From: Cristatella mucedo
Lineage: Eukaryota > Bryozoa > Phylactolaemata > Cristatellidae
DNA length: 64,000 nucleotides
Assembly (NCBI GenBank): GCA_009760855.2
Contig: WPIO01000016.1
Location: 2,311,001-2,375,000, forward strand
Direction: 5' to 3'
The translations under genes and the position numbers were made by a program. The notes under the pieces are model-generated. The model searched no databases. It saw only the letters and a list, made by a program, of their open reading frames with translations, and was not told where the DNA came from. This document shows positions 1-11,811 of this stretch, piece after piece. Numbering within the stretch: the first letter of the stretch is position 1; each line of letters opens with the position of its first letter.

Positions 1-1512
1 TTCTTCCTTTCTTATCAAAGATTCTTGAAAAAATTGTTGCTAAGCAGCTGGTTGAACATATTGAAAAAAATGGAATGCCAGAAAAATTTCAATCAGGATT
101 CAAGAGGCAGCGCTCTACTGAAATGGCTCTCCTCCGTGTTAACAATGAAATTCTACGTGGCAACGACGACGGGAATGTCACTGCCCTAGCTCTGCTAGAT
201 CTGTCTGCTGCTTTCGACACCATTGATCACGAGGTTTTGCTTGAACGATTGAGAACAACGATCGGTCTGGCAGACGAAGCACTGGCGTGGTTTAAATCGT
301 ACTCGTCTGATCGCGTTCAATCCGTGTCGTGTGGGGGTCAGGTCTCACGCACGAGAAGGGTCACCTGTGGAGTCACTCAAGGGTCCGTACTCGGCCCCTT
401 GCTGTTCTCCATTTATACAAAACCTGTGGGAAAAGTCATTAAGGCCCATGGAATGAGATATCACTTCTATGCTGATGATACTCAGTTGTATTTGTCATTC
501 AAACCGTTGGAATCTGCTGCAGCAACTGGGAAACTGAATACTTGCCTTGCCGATGTTCGATCTTGGATGTCGGAAAACTTCCTGAAATTAAATGATGATA
601 AAACCGAACTGCTGCTCATAGGACACCCTAAGCGTGTGGCTGGATTAAAAGGCTTTGCTCTTCTAATAGGTGATGTTATTGTGCGACCATCACCACGCGC
701 TCGAAACGTAGGTGTCGTTTTCGACAACTGCCTTAATTTTAAAAGCTTTATTCAGAAGACTGCTTCTACAGCTAACCATCACATCCGATCCCTATCCAAG
801 ATTAGGAGCTGTCTCTCACTGTTGCTTGTAAATAATATAACTACCTCCTTAGTTCTGTCTCGGCTTGATTATTGCAATTCCTTATTGGGTGGGCTGCCAA
901 AGAAAGCTATTAGACCACTGCAGCTGACTATGAATATGGCTGCAAGGCTAGTCTTCAAGTCCCAGAGGTTTGAGCACGTGTCTCCTTTGCTAAAAGAGCT
1001 AGGATGAATGCCGAATGAGCAACGGATCCAGAGCAAAGTTCTTACGCAAACCCACAAGGCCCACCACGGCTTGGCTCCTTCATACCTAGCTGAACTGTTG
1101 CCCCAGTTTCAACCTATTCGCGCCCTCAGGTCCTGTGTGGACAATAAATTAGCTGTTTCATTCCTCCGCTTAAAGACAGTTGGCAACAGAAGCTTTAGCT
1201 CTGCAGGTTCTAGGCCGTGGAACTCACTTCCACAATTCTTACGCAACGACAACTACTCTCCTACTTCCGACTATGGGTCATCGTTTTCAGCGGCCCTGAG
1301 CTGTTACTTCCATGCTACTCACTACCTCAACTGCTCTCCTGACTCTGCTATGCTGTCCACTTTCTCTTTGTTGTGTGAGACGAAGTCTGTTGGCTACCGA
1401 ATGCTTACCGAAAGCCGCTTAGGCTGTGAGTGCGCTGTACAAAACTCTCCTGCGTAACACCCACCTGGTCTTTATGAGTTGTGGAGTTACAGACGGAGAT
1501 ACATTACAATAC
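1..1512 (+). mobile_element. LINE-I (CR1/L2-type) reverse transcriptase, 3' half, one nonsense mutation
   Basis: Non-LTR retrotransposon ORF2 cut by the window start. The reading frame runs from the left edge to 1457. It shows the RT palm motifs in order: an FDTIDH-type block near 215-235, a GVTQGSVLGPLLFSIY block near 370-415, and the catalytic YADD box near 470-480. The C-terminal thumb region follows, ending in a conserved LGWLP-type segment. At 1005-1007 a TGA replaces the Trp codon of that segment, and the same frame continues beyond it. The 3' UTR ends in an ATTAC-type tail around 1490-1512. The family is LINE-I here; other copies lie at 8.4-9.6, 56.7-57.1 and 63.5-64.0 kb. It resembles CR1/L2/Rex-type elements; the exact clade is not resolved. 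Confidence 0.9.
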
Positions 1513-1654
1513 ATGGACGAGTGCATCGGCGCGGAACACATCCTTACATCAAAGGTCCGACTCTGCATTGAGTCAATTGCCTAACTACCTGCTGCAGGTG
1601 GGACATGCATCAGTGGCCGATGCTGCTGCACTAATTACAATAGCAGAACCTGGA

Positions 1655-2060
1655 GGCTCACACAACACAGGCTTTAGGAGCGTACGAACTGAAGGAGCTG
1701 TCTCCAAAGGATTTACGATTTTGTAGAATTTATGGTTAAACAGCTAAGAATCCGAAAAGCAGGTGGTACGATACTTAGCCTGGTGGGGGAGTAGATCTGA
1801 TACGTAGGCTAAAGCCAAAAAAAGGAAGGAACCTAAAAGTGAGTGACAAATCAATACAGTCGATGCGTTGCTTGACTGAGAGCCAGTGCAGGTAAGCGAG
1901 AAGTGCTGAGATGCGAAAATTTCAGCAATGTCAGGCAGCTCGAATTAGGCAGACTTGACTGTGGAGCCGATGTGGTCGCCTGATGAGCGGTCACTTAAGA
2001 GCATTTAGATTTCCGTATTTAACAGGCCGTCGCCATCAATTGCCGTGCAGTGCCCTACAT
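1655..2060 (-). mobile_element. LINE-II fragment, antisense
   Basis: The reverse complement reads as the degenerate C-terminal RT region of LINE-II: the segment after the RT thumb with its FGDRAF-type and WNSLP-type words, heavily mutated. It sits where the last exon of Ig gene A would be expected, so LINE insertion or an associated deletion probably truncated that gene. Confidence 0.65.
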
Positions 2061-2380
2061 CTCCATCAAATGTTGACGAGAGGAATTTTAAGACAGTGAA
2101 GAGAGGGACGTCGCTGGCAGATTTGGGGCCTTAATTTTATCTAAAATAAGAGCTACGCTTACTTACGGTTTAGATTTAGGTTTATAGCTACGCAGATAAT
2201 CTCTCAGAGCAGATTTACAGTTGAGGCTTATTTTCAGATGTGGGAATTATTTAAAAATAAGCGGCTAGGTTACAGACGGTTAGGGCTGGAATTTCGAGTG
2301 GAGCGAGAAATACGGGTTTGCTGAAGACATGGTGGGTTATGCAGGAGATATTAGATAGACGTGGCCAGCGGTCGCCCTAC

Positions 2381-2770
2381 CTGAGACGCGTATCAAGCAA
2401 CTGACGTTGTCTCTCGCGTCATGCCGCCAGTACGATGGCTTGTCGGCGTCGCAGAAAAGTCGCTTTCCGTTCCACGCCGGCAACACCGTCACGTTGAGAA
2501 TGTTGGAAAACCATCTGGTGCCCTCGAAGAGAAAGGACTGCTGGCAGCGCGAGAACTCCAGCTCCGGCACGCTCTCGATGGGAACACCGTCGAGAGTCCA
2601 ATTCACGGTCGGACTCTCATTCGCCGGCCCCTGGCACGTCAAGGCCTCGTAGGGAGATGTGAAGTTGATGTAGCACCAGAGGTCAACAAGATTATCTTCG
2701 ACCTGCCTAGGTCCCCAGTCTACCAGCGTCTGTTGGAGCCAGTCCGCACCAGAGATTTCAAGTGTTTGAC
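2381..2770 (-). other. Ig gene A, exon 2 (Ig-like domain)
   Basis: The acceptor is GCTCAG|GT and the donor is CTCAG|GTAGGG. Its 390 nt divide as 2 + 129 codons + 1. It is the same length as the gene B exon and 6 nt longer than the gene D exon. There is no stop or frameshift. Confidence 0.8.
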
Positions 2771-3864
2771 CTGAGCGAACAGGCGAGCTCGTTTGTGAGT
2801 ACATGAATGCCGCTCCATCGAAGCGCTCGATTGACGAACTCGGAAATCGGCATACAGTAGGGCAAAAACATGACGGCTGCAAAAGTTCTCATGTTTATTC
2901 GCACAAGCAGTTGCAAAAGCTTGTGCTAGAGACCGTAATAGAGGAAAAACCCTTTAGCCTCTCCTACTATTGCTGGCGAGACGCCCTACCACTGCCGCGA
3001 CTGCTTACCCTCGATTTAAAGAGCGTGCATACCTAAATTACAAAAAGCATGGCGTACCTAAATTGCAGCGACATTAGCGACAGTAGCTAGCTACTTGTAA
3101 GACTTACAACTGCAGCGGGCAGGCGGAAGTTACGGCAGGAACATGCAGAAACACTGAAGCTATTGTCATCACCCGGATTTGCTCGCTACGCAGAAACTTA
3201 AATTACAACCGGCTGTAGCGATAACCGAATCTCTCCTAACGAAATTTACTGCGTCGGCGGAAGAGGAAGCCTGTACAGTTATTAGCGATAGCGAGGCTTG
3301 CTCCACTGATAAAAAATGACGTGAGAAAAAAGGACTGTGAGGAACAGCATTAGAAAAAGTTCCTTAAATTGGAGCGCATCGCATAATGCTGTCCATGGGC
3401 GAGTTGGGAGGGAAAGAGCTTCCTTAAATCGTACTTCGGCGACGTCAATCGGCAGAGGGCTCCAGACTGACCGCTGCCACGAGGAACCGGAGTCACTGTC
3501 CTTTGAAAGAACTTCCGTTCGAGAGTCACCTCAGTGCTCCGAGTAAGGAAGAGCAGATGCTCATTTAGACTTCACTTCGGGCGGCTCAAAAGAGAACGTG
3601 TCCATACCACGCTTACAGCTGCCGAGCTCGCGCGGGCATTAGCGATTGCATTTCGCATCAGGCCTGTCATCCAGCTCCCATCGCTCGTCCGCACAATGCC
3701 GATTCTCGCGTAACGAGAACCTAAATGTTCGCTTAATGCCAGTATTGTACATTGACACATTATGAGGCGGTCGCCTGTGTGAAGAGCACGAAATCCGGAA
3801 GCGCATAAGCATTTCCCCCCACTTCATGAACCAAGTCAAATCGTAAAAGTGTCTTTGCACTACC

Positions 3865-3946
<82 letters not shown>

Positions 3947-4005
3947 ACACACACACACACTCTCACACACACAGACACACACACATATATATACATACAT
4001 ACATA

Positions 4006-4066
<61 letters not shown>

Positions 4067-4389
4067 AATTCATTTGTATTATGCCATAAAAGAAATTAAT
4101 CTAAATTCAGGCGCTTCACCTATGCCCCGAGCTCGAGCTTAATGGCCTTGCAAATGACGAGCGCCATACGTTCTGGGAGTGCGAGGAGTTATCCCAGTTC
4201 GCACCAGCCGATATACAATGAGCTCCTCCGTGCGCTTCTAACAGGCAGCTGTGACGTCACACAGACTACCAAAATCGAGGTCGGGCTTGCAAAGCGGATG
4301 CATTCCCGAGGTACTCACCGATGGGAACGACGACCATCAAACTGACACTCGCCAAAATGGCTGCCGAAATCATCATTTTCAATTCAATA
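2381..4389 (-). CDS. Ig-family gene A: secreted Ig-like protein, last exon missing
   Basis: Two coding exons are intact. The signal-peptide exon is 4319-4389, with ATG at 4376-4374. The Ig exon is 2381-2770 (390 nt, phase 1 at both ends). Both have canonical AG acceptors and GT donors. The Ig exon encodes one Ig-like domain with the strand-B Cys (EALTC), a Trp in NWTLDG, an ILNVTV strand and a strand-F Cys (NGKRLFC). Three further parts of the pattern are Cys residues: WCYINF, SRC and NVSC. Five N-x-S/T sequons are visible. The third exon seen in genes B-D is absent; antisense LINE-II fills its expected place. If the intron is retained, the frame runs 13 codons past the donor to a stop. The family is not recognised; the Ig call rests on the Cys/Trp pattern. 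The gene may be a pseudogene. Confidence 0.7.
3866..4058. repeat. (AC)n followed by (AT)n microsatellite
   Basis: An interrupted CA run fills 3866-3985 and passes directly into an AT run at 3986-4058. It lies in the intron between the leader and Ig exons of gene A. Confidence 0.95.
4067..4140 (-). mobile_element. SINE-II fragment
   Basis: The reverse complement gives the B-box-like GAGCTCGGGGC region and the tail related to the LINE-II hairpin. Only the 3' half is present. Confidence 0.5.
4319..4389 (-). other. Ig gene A, exon encoding the signal peptide
   Basis: The exon has acceptor TTTGCAG|TATTG and donor CCATCG|GTGAGT. Two adjacent ATGs open a 19-codon hydrophobic leader (MMISAAILASVSLMVVVPI), then G in phase 1, which joins the GT that starts the Ig exon. 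It is closely similar to the leader exons of genes B and D. Confidence 0.8.
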
Positions 4390-4493
4390 CTGCAAATTTA
4401 GTAGAGTGCAAATTAGTCAGCATCAATTACTTAACGATAATAAATCAGCTATAGAACGACCAGTGACTATAAAAAAGTTTTTGAAATACTTAC

Positions 4494-4560
4494 GCAGCAT
4501 CCAAAGCGAACTTAAATCTTTTCCTGAAAAGTTAAAACTATGCTGGAACGGCTGAGTGTT
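4494..4560 (-). other. Ig gene A, putative 5' UTR exon (3' border only)
   Basis: The minus strand shows GATGCTGC|GTAAGTATTTC about 100 bp upstream of the leader-exon acceptor. The same arrangement, with CTAG|GTAAGTATTTC, occurs in gene B at 21797. Its 5' end is not defined and the outer limit given is arbitrary. Confidence 0.45.
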
Positions 4561-4799
4561 AATCAGTGAATAATTATAATATTACGCTCAATTTCTGTGC
4601 CTCCAAGAACGTGACGGAAAGGGGCAACAGTACACACAGTCGGAGCAACTGCGATAAGGAACGGGTGAGATTTTGGCTTCGATCTAACTGTAGAAAAGGC
4701 AGGAGATTAAAATTAAATGCAAAAGTAGTACTCGCGACAGCACACAACAACCCCGTAGCAAGGTTGAACAAACCTAGTTGCGCCTCTCGTCTCGATTGG

Positions 4800-5600
4800 G
4801 CATAACTGGTGGAAGACTCCAGAGTGAACGGAAAATGATCATCTGAGGAGCCAATGAAGTATGGGGCACCTCAGGGGACTCTGATTGGTCAGGTTCTTTT
4901 CACGGTTTATAGTCTCCCTCTTGCGGACGATGTGATTGCTATGCCTGTGCTATCAAGCGCTTACAACTGATACAAAACTCTGCAGCTAGGCTTGTCTGTT
5001 GCGAGCGTCGCAGTGGCCACATCGTACCACTTCTCGCCGACCTGAACTGGCTCCAAGTCAAGCAACGCATGGACTTTAAAGTTTTGTCATTCACTTTTAG
5101 ATCTCTATATTTTTTGGCTCCGGCCTACTTTTCAGATCCACTCATCCACAAGCGTAAGCATAGTAGCACCTGCTTTTCGGAATCTGACTGTTTACCGGCA
5201 TCTCGTACAAATCTCAAATCCTTTGAAGACCGCGCCTTTAGTACGTATGATCCCAAAGCCTGGAACTCACTCCTGACCTGAGTCACGACATCTGACCCGT
5301 ACACATTTGAAAGTTAAATAAAAACGCATTGAGTTACCACAGCATTTAGTGAGTCCTTTCGATTCGTCATTTATGTGCTTATGCGTGTGGCTACTGTGCC
5401 GTTAACCATATTTGCATGCTGACTGTGTGCATGTGGCCCCGAACTATGTTATTCTCACTTACTATTGACCCTGATACCACTAATTATTCGGTTGTACACA
5501 TGTATTCCTTGCAACAAATGTAAAGTGCCTGGAAAGAGACTGAGTTACCTGAGGGTGCTATAATGTATCATCATCCTTATTATTATTACTATTATTATTA
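4800..5600 (+). mobile_element. LINE-II fragment with internal deletion
   Basis: RT block words for APQGTLIGQVLFTVYSLPLAD are recognisable at 4850-4935. Sequence then jumps to the C-terminal region (LQLIQNSAARLVC type) near 4955, so the YADD region is deleted. The element ends in the LINE-II 3' UTR and an (ATT)n run at 5575-5605. Confidence 0.85.
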
Positions 5601-5604
5601 TTAT

Positions 5605-6775
<1,171 letters not shown>

Positions 6776-6784
6776 ATTTCTTCT

Positions 6785-6972
6785 TTGCTTCTGCAAATTA
6801 TCACTTGTTGCTGGACTACCGACCTATGCAATCAGGCGCTAACAGTTGGCCTTAGCTACAGCTTACCTATCATATCTCACTAACAGGCTAAGTATCGTAC
6901 CACCTGCTTTCCGGAATCTAATCGTTAACTTATATCTCGTACGAACATGATACCCTTTGAGACCGCTACGAT
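6785..6972 (+). mobile_element. LINE-II C-terminal fragment
   Basis: A degenerate piece of the LINE-II C-terminal RT region, with the AIRR-type segment and the HRTTCF-type segment. Confidence 0.6.
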
Positions 6973-6974
6973 TA

Positions 6975-7420
6975 AGCATTCGGTCATGCTGATGCTGCGA
7001 TTGCGAAACCCTCACTAATTCGAGTAGCGGCACAACGCGTGCACAGTGATATGACCTGAAGCTGGCGACACACGACGTTAAAACAAAGCACTACATATTC
7101 CGCACGCAGAGCTTGCAAAAACAACGCATTATTAAAAGCATAACAATAGCCTGTATTCTACGGCTTATACATGCGGGTGACTCGCTGACAGACAGAAGCT
7201 CGCGCTAAGCGCTACTCACCGACCGGCAGACCGTCGCTCCAAGACTGCGAATGCCGTATGTCACAAGCCCTATATAGTAGCCAGGTCATAAATCACATTA
7301 ATCACTAAAAAAAAACAAAAATAAATAGCAATAATCGCGCATAGTGCTGCTCATAAGGCTTAGCTCATTGAGGCGATTTCATAAGCGTCCTCATTCGAGT
7401 GGCATTGCACTGCCTTTGCA
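6975..7420 (-). promoter_or_regulatory. TATA-box promoter-like block with splice donor, upstream of gene A
   Basis: On the minus strand the core reads CCTGGCTACTATATAGGGCT (TATA at 7271-7277). About 50 bp downstream is a GTCTGCCGGTCG|GTGAGT donor with its last exonic base at 7220. A homologous block with the same TATA and donor lies on the plus strand at 30460-30925, upstream of gene D. Each block is in the same orientation as the Ig gene behind it. A first non-coding exon is my inference; a transposon promoter is the alternative. Confidence 0.45.
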
Positions 7421-7424
7421 CGCA

Positions 7425-7500
7425 TGAAAAGTTTCTTGTAAAGGATTAGGTTCTCTGAGTGTGCGATACAAATGTTTTTTTGTTATTCTTAACTGTATAA
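7425..7500 (+). mobile_element. LINE-II tail remnant
   Basis: It has a degenerate copy of the GATTGAGTTCTCTGAGGGCGC tail hairpin followed by a T-rich run. Confidence 0.4.
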
Positions 7501-7740
7501 TTGCTTACAATTCATTTTATTATTAATGATACTATGTTTACTTGGACGCCGGCAATCCGCCACCTCGCGACGGCCCTGACCGGCGTTTTAGTCGCAACTG
7601 CCTTATGCCTCTGCCGGCCGTGACTCACCCATTATAAGCCACCGCTATAAAAGCTATGGTTCATAAGCCGACAGCAGCCCAATAAACTCCAAAGGACCAC
7701 TGAGCCAATCACGAGGACGCACTAAATGCTCTGATATATA
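7500..7740 (+). other. Unassigned segment with TATAAAAG and AATAAA
   Basis: It contains CTATAAAAGC near 7645 and AATAAACTCC near 7680. This order and spacing resemble an LTR or small promoter. No terminal repeats or target-site duplication could be assigned. Confidence 0.25.
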
Positions 7741-8365
7741 GGTGCATTTGTAGCTTCTTTGTAAACGTCGTCGAGTCAGGGGATGTCGCGACGTCAGTCG
7801 GGAGCGAGTGCCAGGCTTTGGGAGCATTCGTACTAAAGGCGCATGGCTATTTAGAGGCGCAGCTAAAGGACCAGAGTCAAAAGAGCTGATGGTTGCGATA
7901 GGAAATCCTAGCAGGAAGTGCGTCGTAGATGTGGTATCCTTATCTAAACAAGCTCGAATTTTAGCAATGTTATTAGGTGAAAGTAAGCAGACTTGATAGT
8001 GGAGCTGATGTGGTCGCCTTACGAAAGGTCACTTTGGAACATGGCACCTAGATTTCGTGCAGATTCAATCGGAGGTATGCTAGTAGAGCCAATTTTGAGC
8101 GCTACACATTCCAATTTCCGAATCAAACTTGGTTCACCCATAGTAGTAAGTTATTTTTATCATGATTTAATTTAAGAAAATTTGCTGCCACCTGTGTGCT
8201 GATGTCATCGATGCATGCAGCAAAGGAGTTGAGAGAATTTGAGGTGCTCGAAGGCTGGGAGGGATCAAAGCAAAGGTACAACTGAGTGTCATCCGCATAG
8301 AAGTGAAAGCCTAGTTTGTGCTTGGCGATCGCATCGGCAAGACGGAGAGTAGAGCCATCACGTCC
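7740..8365 (-). mobile_element. LINE-II fragment, antisense
   Basis: The reverse complement contains the FHFYADDTQLYLCFDPSQ box and the N-terminal thumb segment (minus strand 8374-8123). The C-terminal region follows, reaching the 3' UTR near 7740. The frame is broken. Confidence 0.85.
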
Positions 8366-9085
8366 GATCCTCATCTAAGACTAGGAGCTGTCTTCAAAAG
8401 TGGCTTGCAAAAATTTAACTAGCACCTTAGATCGGTCTTAAATTTAACTTCTCTAAAATATAAATTAAATTTTAACTTAAATTAAAGTTTGATTTTATTA
8501 AAAAATTTAACCTTACAATTAAAAAAAATAACAAAAATTGCACGTCAGTTCAGTCTTGACTAGATTACTGTAATTGCCTTTCGGCTGAGCTACCGAAAAA
8601 AGCCACTAGGCAACGGCAGCTGGCTGAGAGTGCAAGGCTGCAAGGAAGGCTAGTTTGGAAAATCCCAGTGGTTTGACCACGTGTCTGCTTTGATAAAAGA
8701 GCTAGGATGGCTGCCGGTTGATCAACGGATACAGACTAACGTTCTTACGCTGACCCACAAGTCCCGCCACGGCTTGGCTCCTCCATACCTACCTGAACTG
8801 CTGCACAAACGTAAGCCTCCTTGTGCCCTCAGGTCGTACATGGGGAATAAATTAGCTGTTCCCTTCTTCCGCTTATAGACAGTTGGAGACAGAAACATTA
8901 GCTCTGCATGTCAAAGACTGTGGAACTCACTTTTATGATTCTTACGCACTGACAACTGCTCTCGTTGTGCCGTTGGTGGTACATCATTTCTAGCCATATT
9001 GAGCTGCTAATTCCATGCTAATCACTACCTCAAATGCTCTCTGGACTCTACTATGCTTCCCGATTTCTCATTTTTGCGTGAGATG
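8365..9085 (+). mobile_element. LINE-I C-terminal fragment interrupted by AT-rich sequence and a solo LTR
   Basis: The C-terminal RT region (RSCLQKWLAK type, then LIKELGWLPVDQRIQ at 8681-8740) is split by an AT-rich stretch at about 8430-8545. It is cut again by the LTR at 9086. It resumes at 9494 and ends in the LINE-I 3' UTR near 9660. Confidence 0.8.
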
Positions 9086-9493
9086 TGTAGTTTGTATGTA
9101 TGTATTGTATGTCTGATAAGCCACTGGTGAGCTGTTAGAAGCACCACCGAGAGGGGCCGGTGCACAGCTGTGGTCCGCCTGTGATGTGGTATGGACACAG
9201 GCCGGTAACCAGCTGGTGGCCAGATGGTGGATTCACCATCAGGGTCTCCCAGTGCACTGCTGTGGTCCCCGCCTTTGATGTGGCACGGACCAGCTGGTGG
9301 CCAGATGGTGGATTCACCACCAGGGTCGGCCGGTGCACCGTTGTGGTCGATGAGTCATCGGAGTCGACCAGGGGAGGGGAGTCGTGTGAGAGCAGGGGCC
9401 GAGGGGAGCCGTGCGCTCTTCGGCTCCGTGCGTTAGTAATAAACTGTTGGTGTTGGGAATCGGCTGTCTCTCTGCTGTGCGAACAAAACGACA
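9086..9493 (+). mobile_element. Solo LTR, family 1, with 5-bp target-site duplication
   Basis: The 408-bp element starts TGTAGTTTG and ends ACGACA (degenerate CA end). It is bounded by AGATG at 9081-9085 and AGATG at 9494-9498. It carries an AATAAA polyadenylation signal at 9438-9443 and about two copies of an internal unit of about 80 bp. No internal region or second LTR is adjacent, so this is a recombined solo LTR inserted in LINE-I. Confidence 0.85.
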
Positions 9494-9660
9494 AGATGCA
9501 ATCTGCTGACTAGCAAATGCGCAACGGAAGTAGCTAAGACCTTGAGCATGCTATGTGAAAATCTCCCGCGTATTACCCACGTAGCCTGTATGGCTTTGTG
9601 GAGATACAGATGGAGATACACTAAATCGCAATACATTACACTAAATTACATCAAGGATTG
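9494..9660 (+). mobile_element. LINE-I 3' end, continuation beyond the LTR
   Basis: The LINE-I 3' UTR resumes directly after the target-site duplication and ends in a degenerate ATTAC tail. From 9660 to 9990 nothing was recognised. Confidence 0.65.
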
Positions 9661-9989
9661 CTACGTGCATGATGGGAGGTGAGCTCTGAAAAACTGAACG
9701 TTTGGAAGAACGAGCCGTGCAGACGTAGCGGTGACTTGCGTGGTCAGTCGTTTGTAGCGCAGGTATAGAAAACAATCCGTCCTTCTTTTCCCTCCTGCTT
9801 TAAACTACCTGAATTATATAAATAAATTTAATAATATTTAAGAAACTGCTGAGTAAAGTGCAATGAGCTCGATTTAGCAATTATTCACCTTGTTGTCAAA
9901 TGTTCGCTTGCAGCGTTTGCAAGTGAAATGGCCTAGGGGTCGTCTTGATCCGCCACCGTCGTGTTGAAGTATGCTTAATTAGAGTCGAA

Positions 9990-11350
9990 CATTTAGCTGA
10001 AGCTTTCGCTGAGTACCCTGTTCATCGCCGCTCGATAAATTGTCCCCGAGAGTAGGAAAAATGTGTCTGCTGGGTGCGTACGACCTCTGGATGCCATTGT
10101 CTTAACCCTTGTTGGATTGAGGGAGTGGCCAGTGTCTTTGAAGCCCATTTGCAGGAGCGTACGCGAGAACGATGGCATACAACGTTGTGGATACATTCTA
10201 GCAGCGACCTACTGCTTCGATATGACCTCAAAATTCGAACTTTTCACACCAATTTCCGGCCGATTTAACGGCTATATATAGTAACTTTGCGGCAGCTCGC
10301 GGCCGTTCTTGCAGGAAGCCTTAGGGCTGAGCCCGTTAGAGAGCGACGCTCCAGGACAGGGCGCTAGTGAGGGAATGATGCCCCTGTATTCAAATTTGCT
10401 AGTTCCGTTGAAAATTCTAATTGCTATGCCTGGATTATGCCAGGAGAAGCGTTCTCGTCGTTTTCGACGCATTGTCAAGCCCCTCGAGGCGACACTAGCG
10501 TCCAGTGCAAACATCAACGTTCAAAATAGACACTCTGGCTGATGGTGCTTGCCGTTCAAAGTACCCAAGGCACACCGAGGTCTCCGACGTTGACAAAGCG
10601 TTCGCTCTGCCAACATGTTTGCCCGGTAGACTTCAATAGCACGAGAATGAATGCTCGCGGGATTTCTTTGGGGGAGGGGCATAATTGGTTACCACCAGTT
10701 AGAAAAGAAGCCCAAGCATTTATACTTGCGTTGTTTCGAATGATTCGAATAAGACTCTCAATAGATAGAAAAGGCTTTGTGAAGGTTGCTGAGCAACCAC
10801 ACGAAGCACCTTTTCAAGAGTACGTCAAGGGGGTCTTTGCCTGCGTATAATTATGGTTGCTTAAGTGGTTGGCTTTTCCACTAATCGCGATGGTGTGGAT
10901 CCGATAGTGGCGTTCTCAGAGATGCAATTCTCTAGCATTAACTGATCGATGCTCTACAATAGATAAATACAATACAATAGCCTGCGCTCACTACCAGTGC
11001 TCTCTTGAAAATTTCCGCGACTGTCAGTTAGTCTTGGCCGAGAAGGGATGGGCCAGAAACACATCCTTATACTGCCATGCGAGTGTTATAACGTTAACGC
11101 CGTTATAATTCATTACTTTTAAATTGACCTTTTCATGGTATTGAAATAATTCGCTCGCTGTGATACCCTTTGCACTCTACAATCTCGGCTTCGCTTAGGC
11201 TTTTTTAATCGAGCCATCTAGTGCTTAAAAGTGTCGGCTCGCTGTGGGCACACACCTTGCAACCGAGGGCTGCTTGATCTCGGCGGATTCACTTAGCCGC
11301 TGCTCGTTGCTCGCGCTCGAGTCGTGATGGTCGCGGTGACAGACGATTGA
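9990..11350 (+). repeat. Duplicon piece (paralogous to 14.89-16.0 and 18.56-18.78 kb), no Ig gene
   Basis: 9990-10855 matches 14890-15785, and 10860-11050 matches 15790-15960. Then 11130-11350 matches the 3' flank of genes B and C (18560-18780, 25740-25960). The middle of the unit, including the Ig gene, is missing. Confidence 0.75.
10680..10850 (+). CDS. Conserved short ORF shared with 15610-15780, unknown
   Basis: It encodes a segment beginning GHNWLPPVRKEAQAF and ending EYVKGVFACV, followed by TAA. The second copy is nearly identical. The differences I can see between the copies (GCC/GCT, GCA/GCG, TTG/CTG, TTT/TTC) are all synonymous in this frame. Upstream of the segment the copies differ by one G, so the longer reading frame is not shared. 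No family is recognised and no splice context is established. It may be an exon or chance conservation in a recent duplication. Confidence 0.3.
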   Translation, partial: HNWLPPVRKEAQAFILALFRMIRIRLSIDRKGFVKVAEQPHEAPFQEYVKGVFACV

Positions 11351-11810
11351 ACATATTGCAATGACGACGTCTTTTGGCTGGGGGAGGGCTGTGCTCTTGA
11401 ATATTGGCAGCCACAGGCAGGTGGAGATAATGTCCTTTACAAGTACTCGACTTCGGTTCGAGACGCGGCGCCGTGGTCTGATTAACGAGGAGCAGATCAG
11501 TTCAACTCTACGTTTTGCTGTTCAAAAAAGAATCGTTCTCAAATCGAACTTATGTTTGTCCCGATCTTGAGCTGTCACCCGGTCACTAGCAACGGGTGTT
11601 TGCATCCATCTGGCCAGGCATTTGGTCCATTGGCAAATTGTACACATGATACCGATGCTGGCGTACTGAGAGGTTGAGAGCCAAGATGGCCAGTTTGTGC
11701 TAGTATTACACTTTGCGTCATATGACGAAAGTCACCTAGGTAGAGAACTCGCAATCTGACAAGGGGATGAATTTTTTCCCACTTCCTAAGCCGACTCAAG
11801 AAAAGAGGTG
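11350..11810. other. No recognisable feature
   Basis: This is unique-looking sequence between the duplicon piece and the next LINE. No credible coding frame or repeat was identified. Confidence 0.4.
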
Positions 11811-11811
11811 A

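Larger units (their letters stand above)
2060..4800 (-). repeat. Duplicon segment around gene A (paralogous to 19.5-22.1 kb)
   Basis: Intron, leader exon, 5' UTR exon and upstream flank can be followed block by block against 19.5-22.1 kb in the same orientation. Examples are 3060-3330 against 20480-20790, and 4560-4800 against 21870-22110. Divergence is substantial, so this copy is older than the C/D pair. Confidence 0.7.

Noticed and set aside
3849-4142. His/Thr-repeat coding frame
   Set aside because: Translation of the CA microsatellite.
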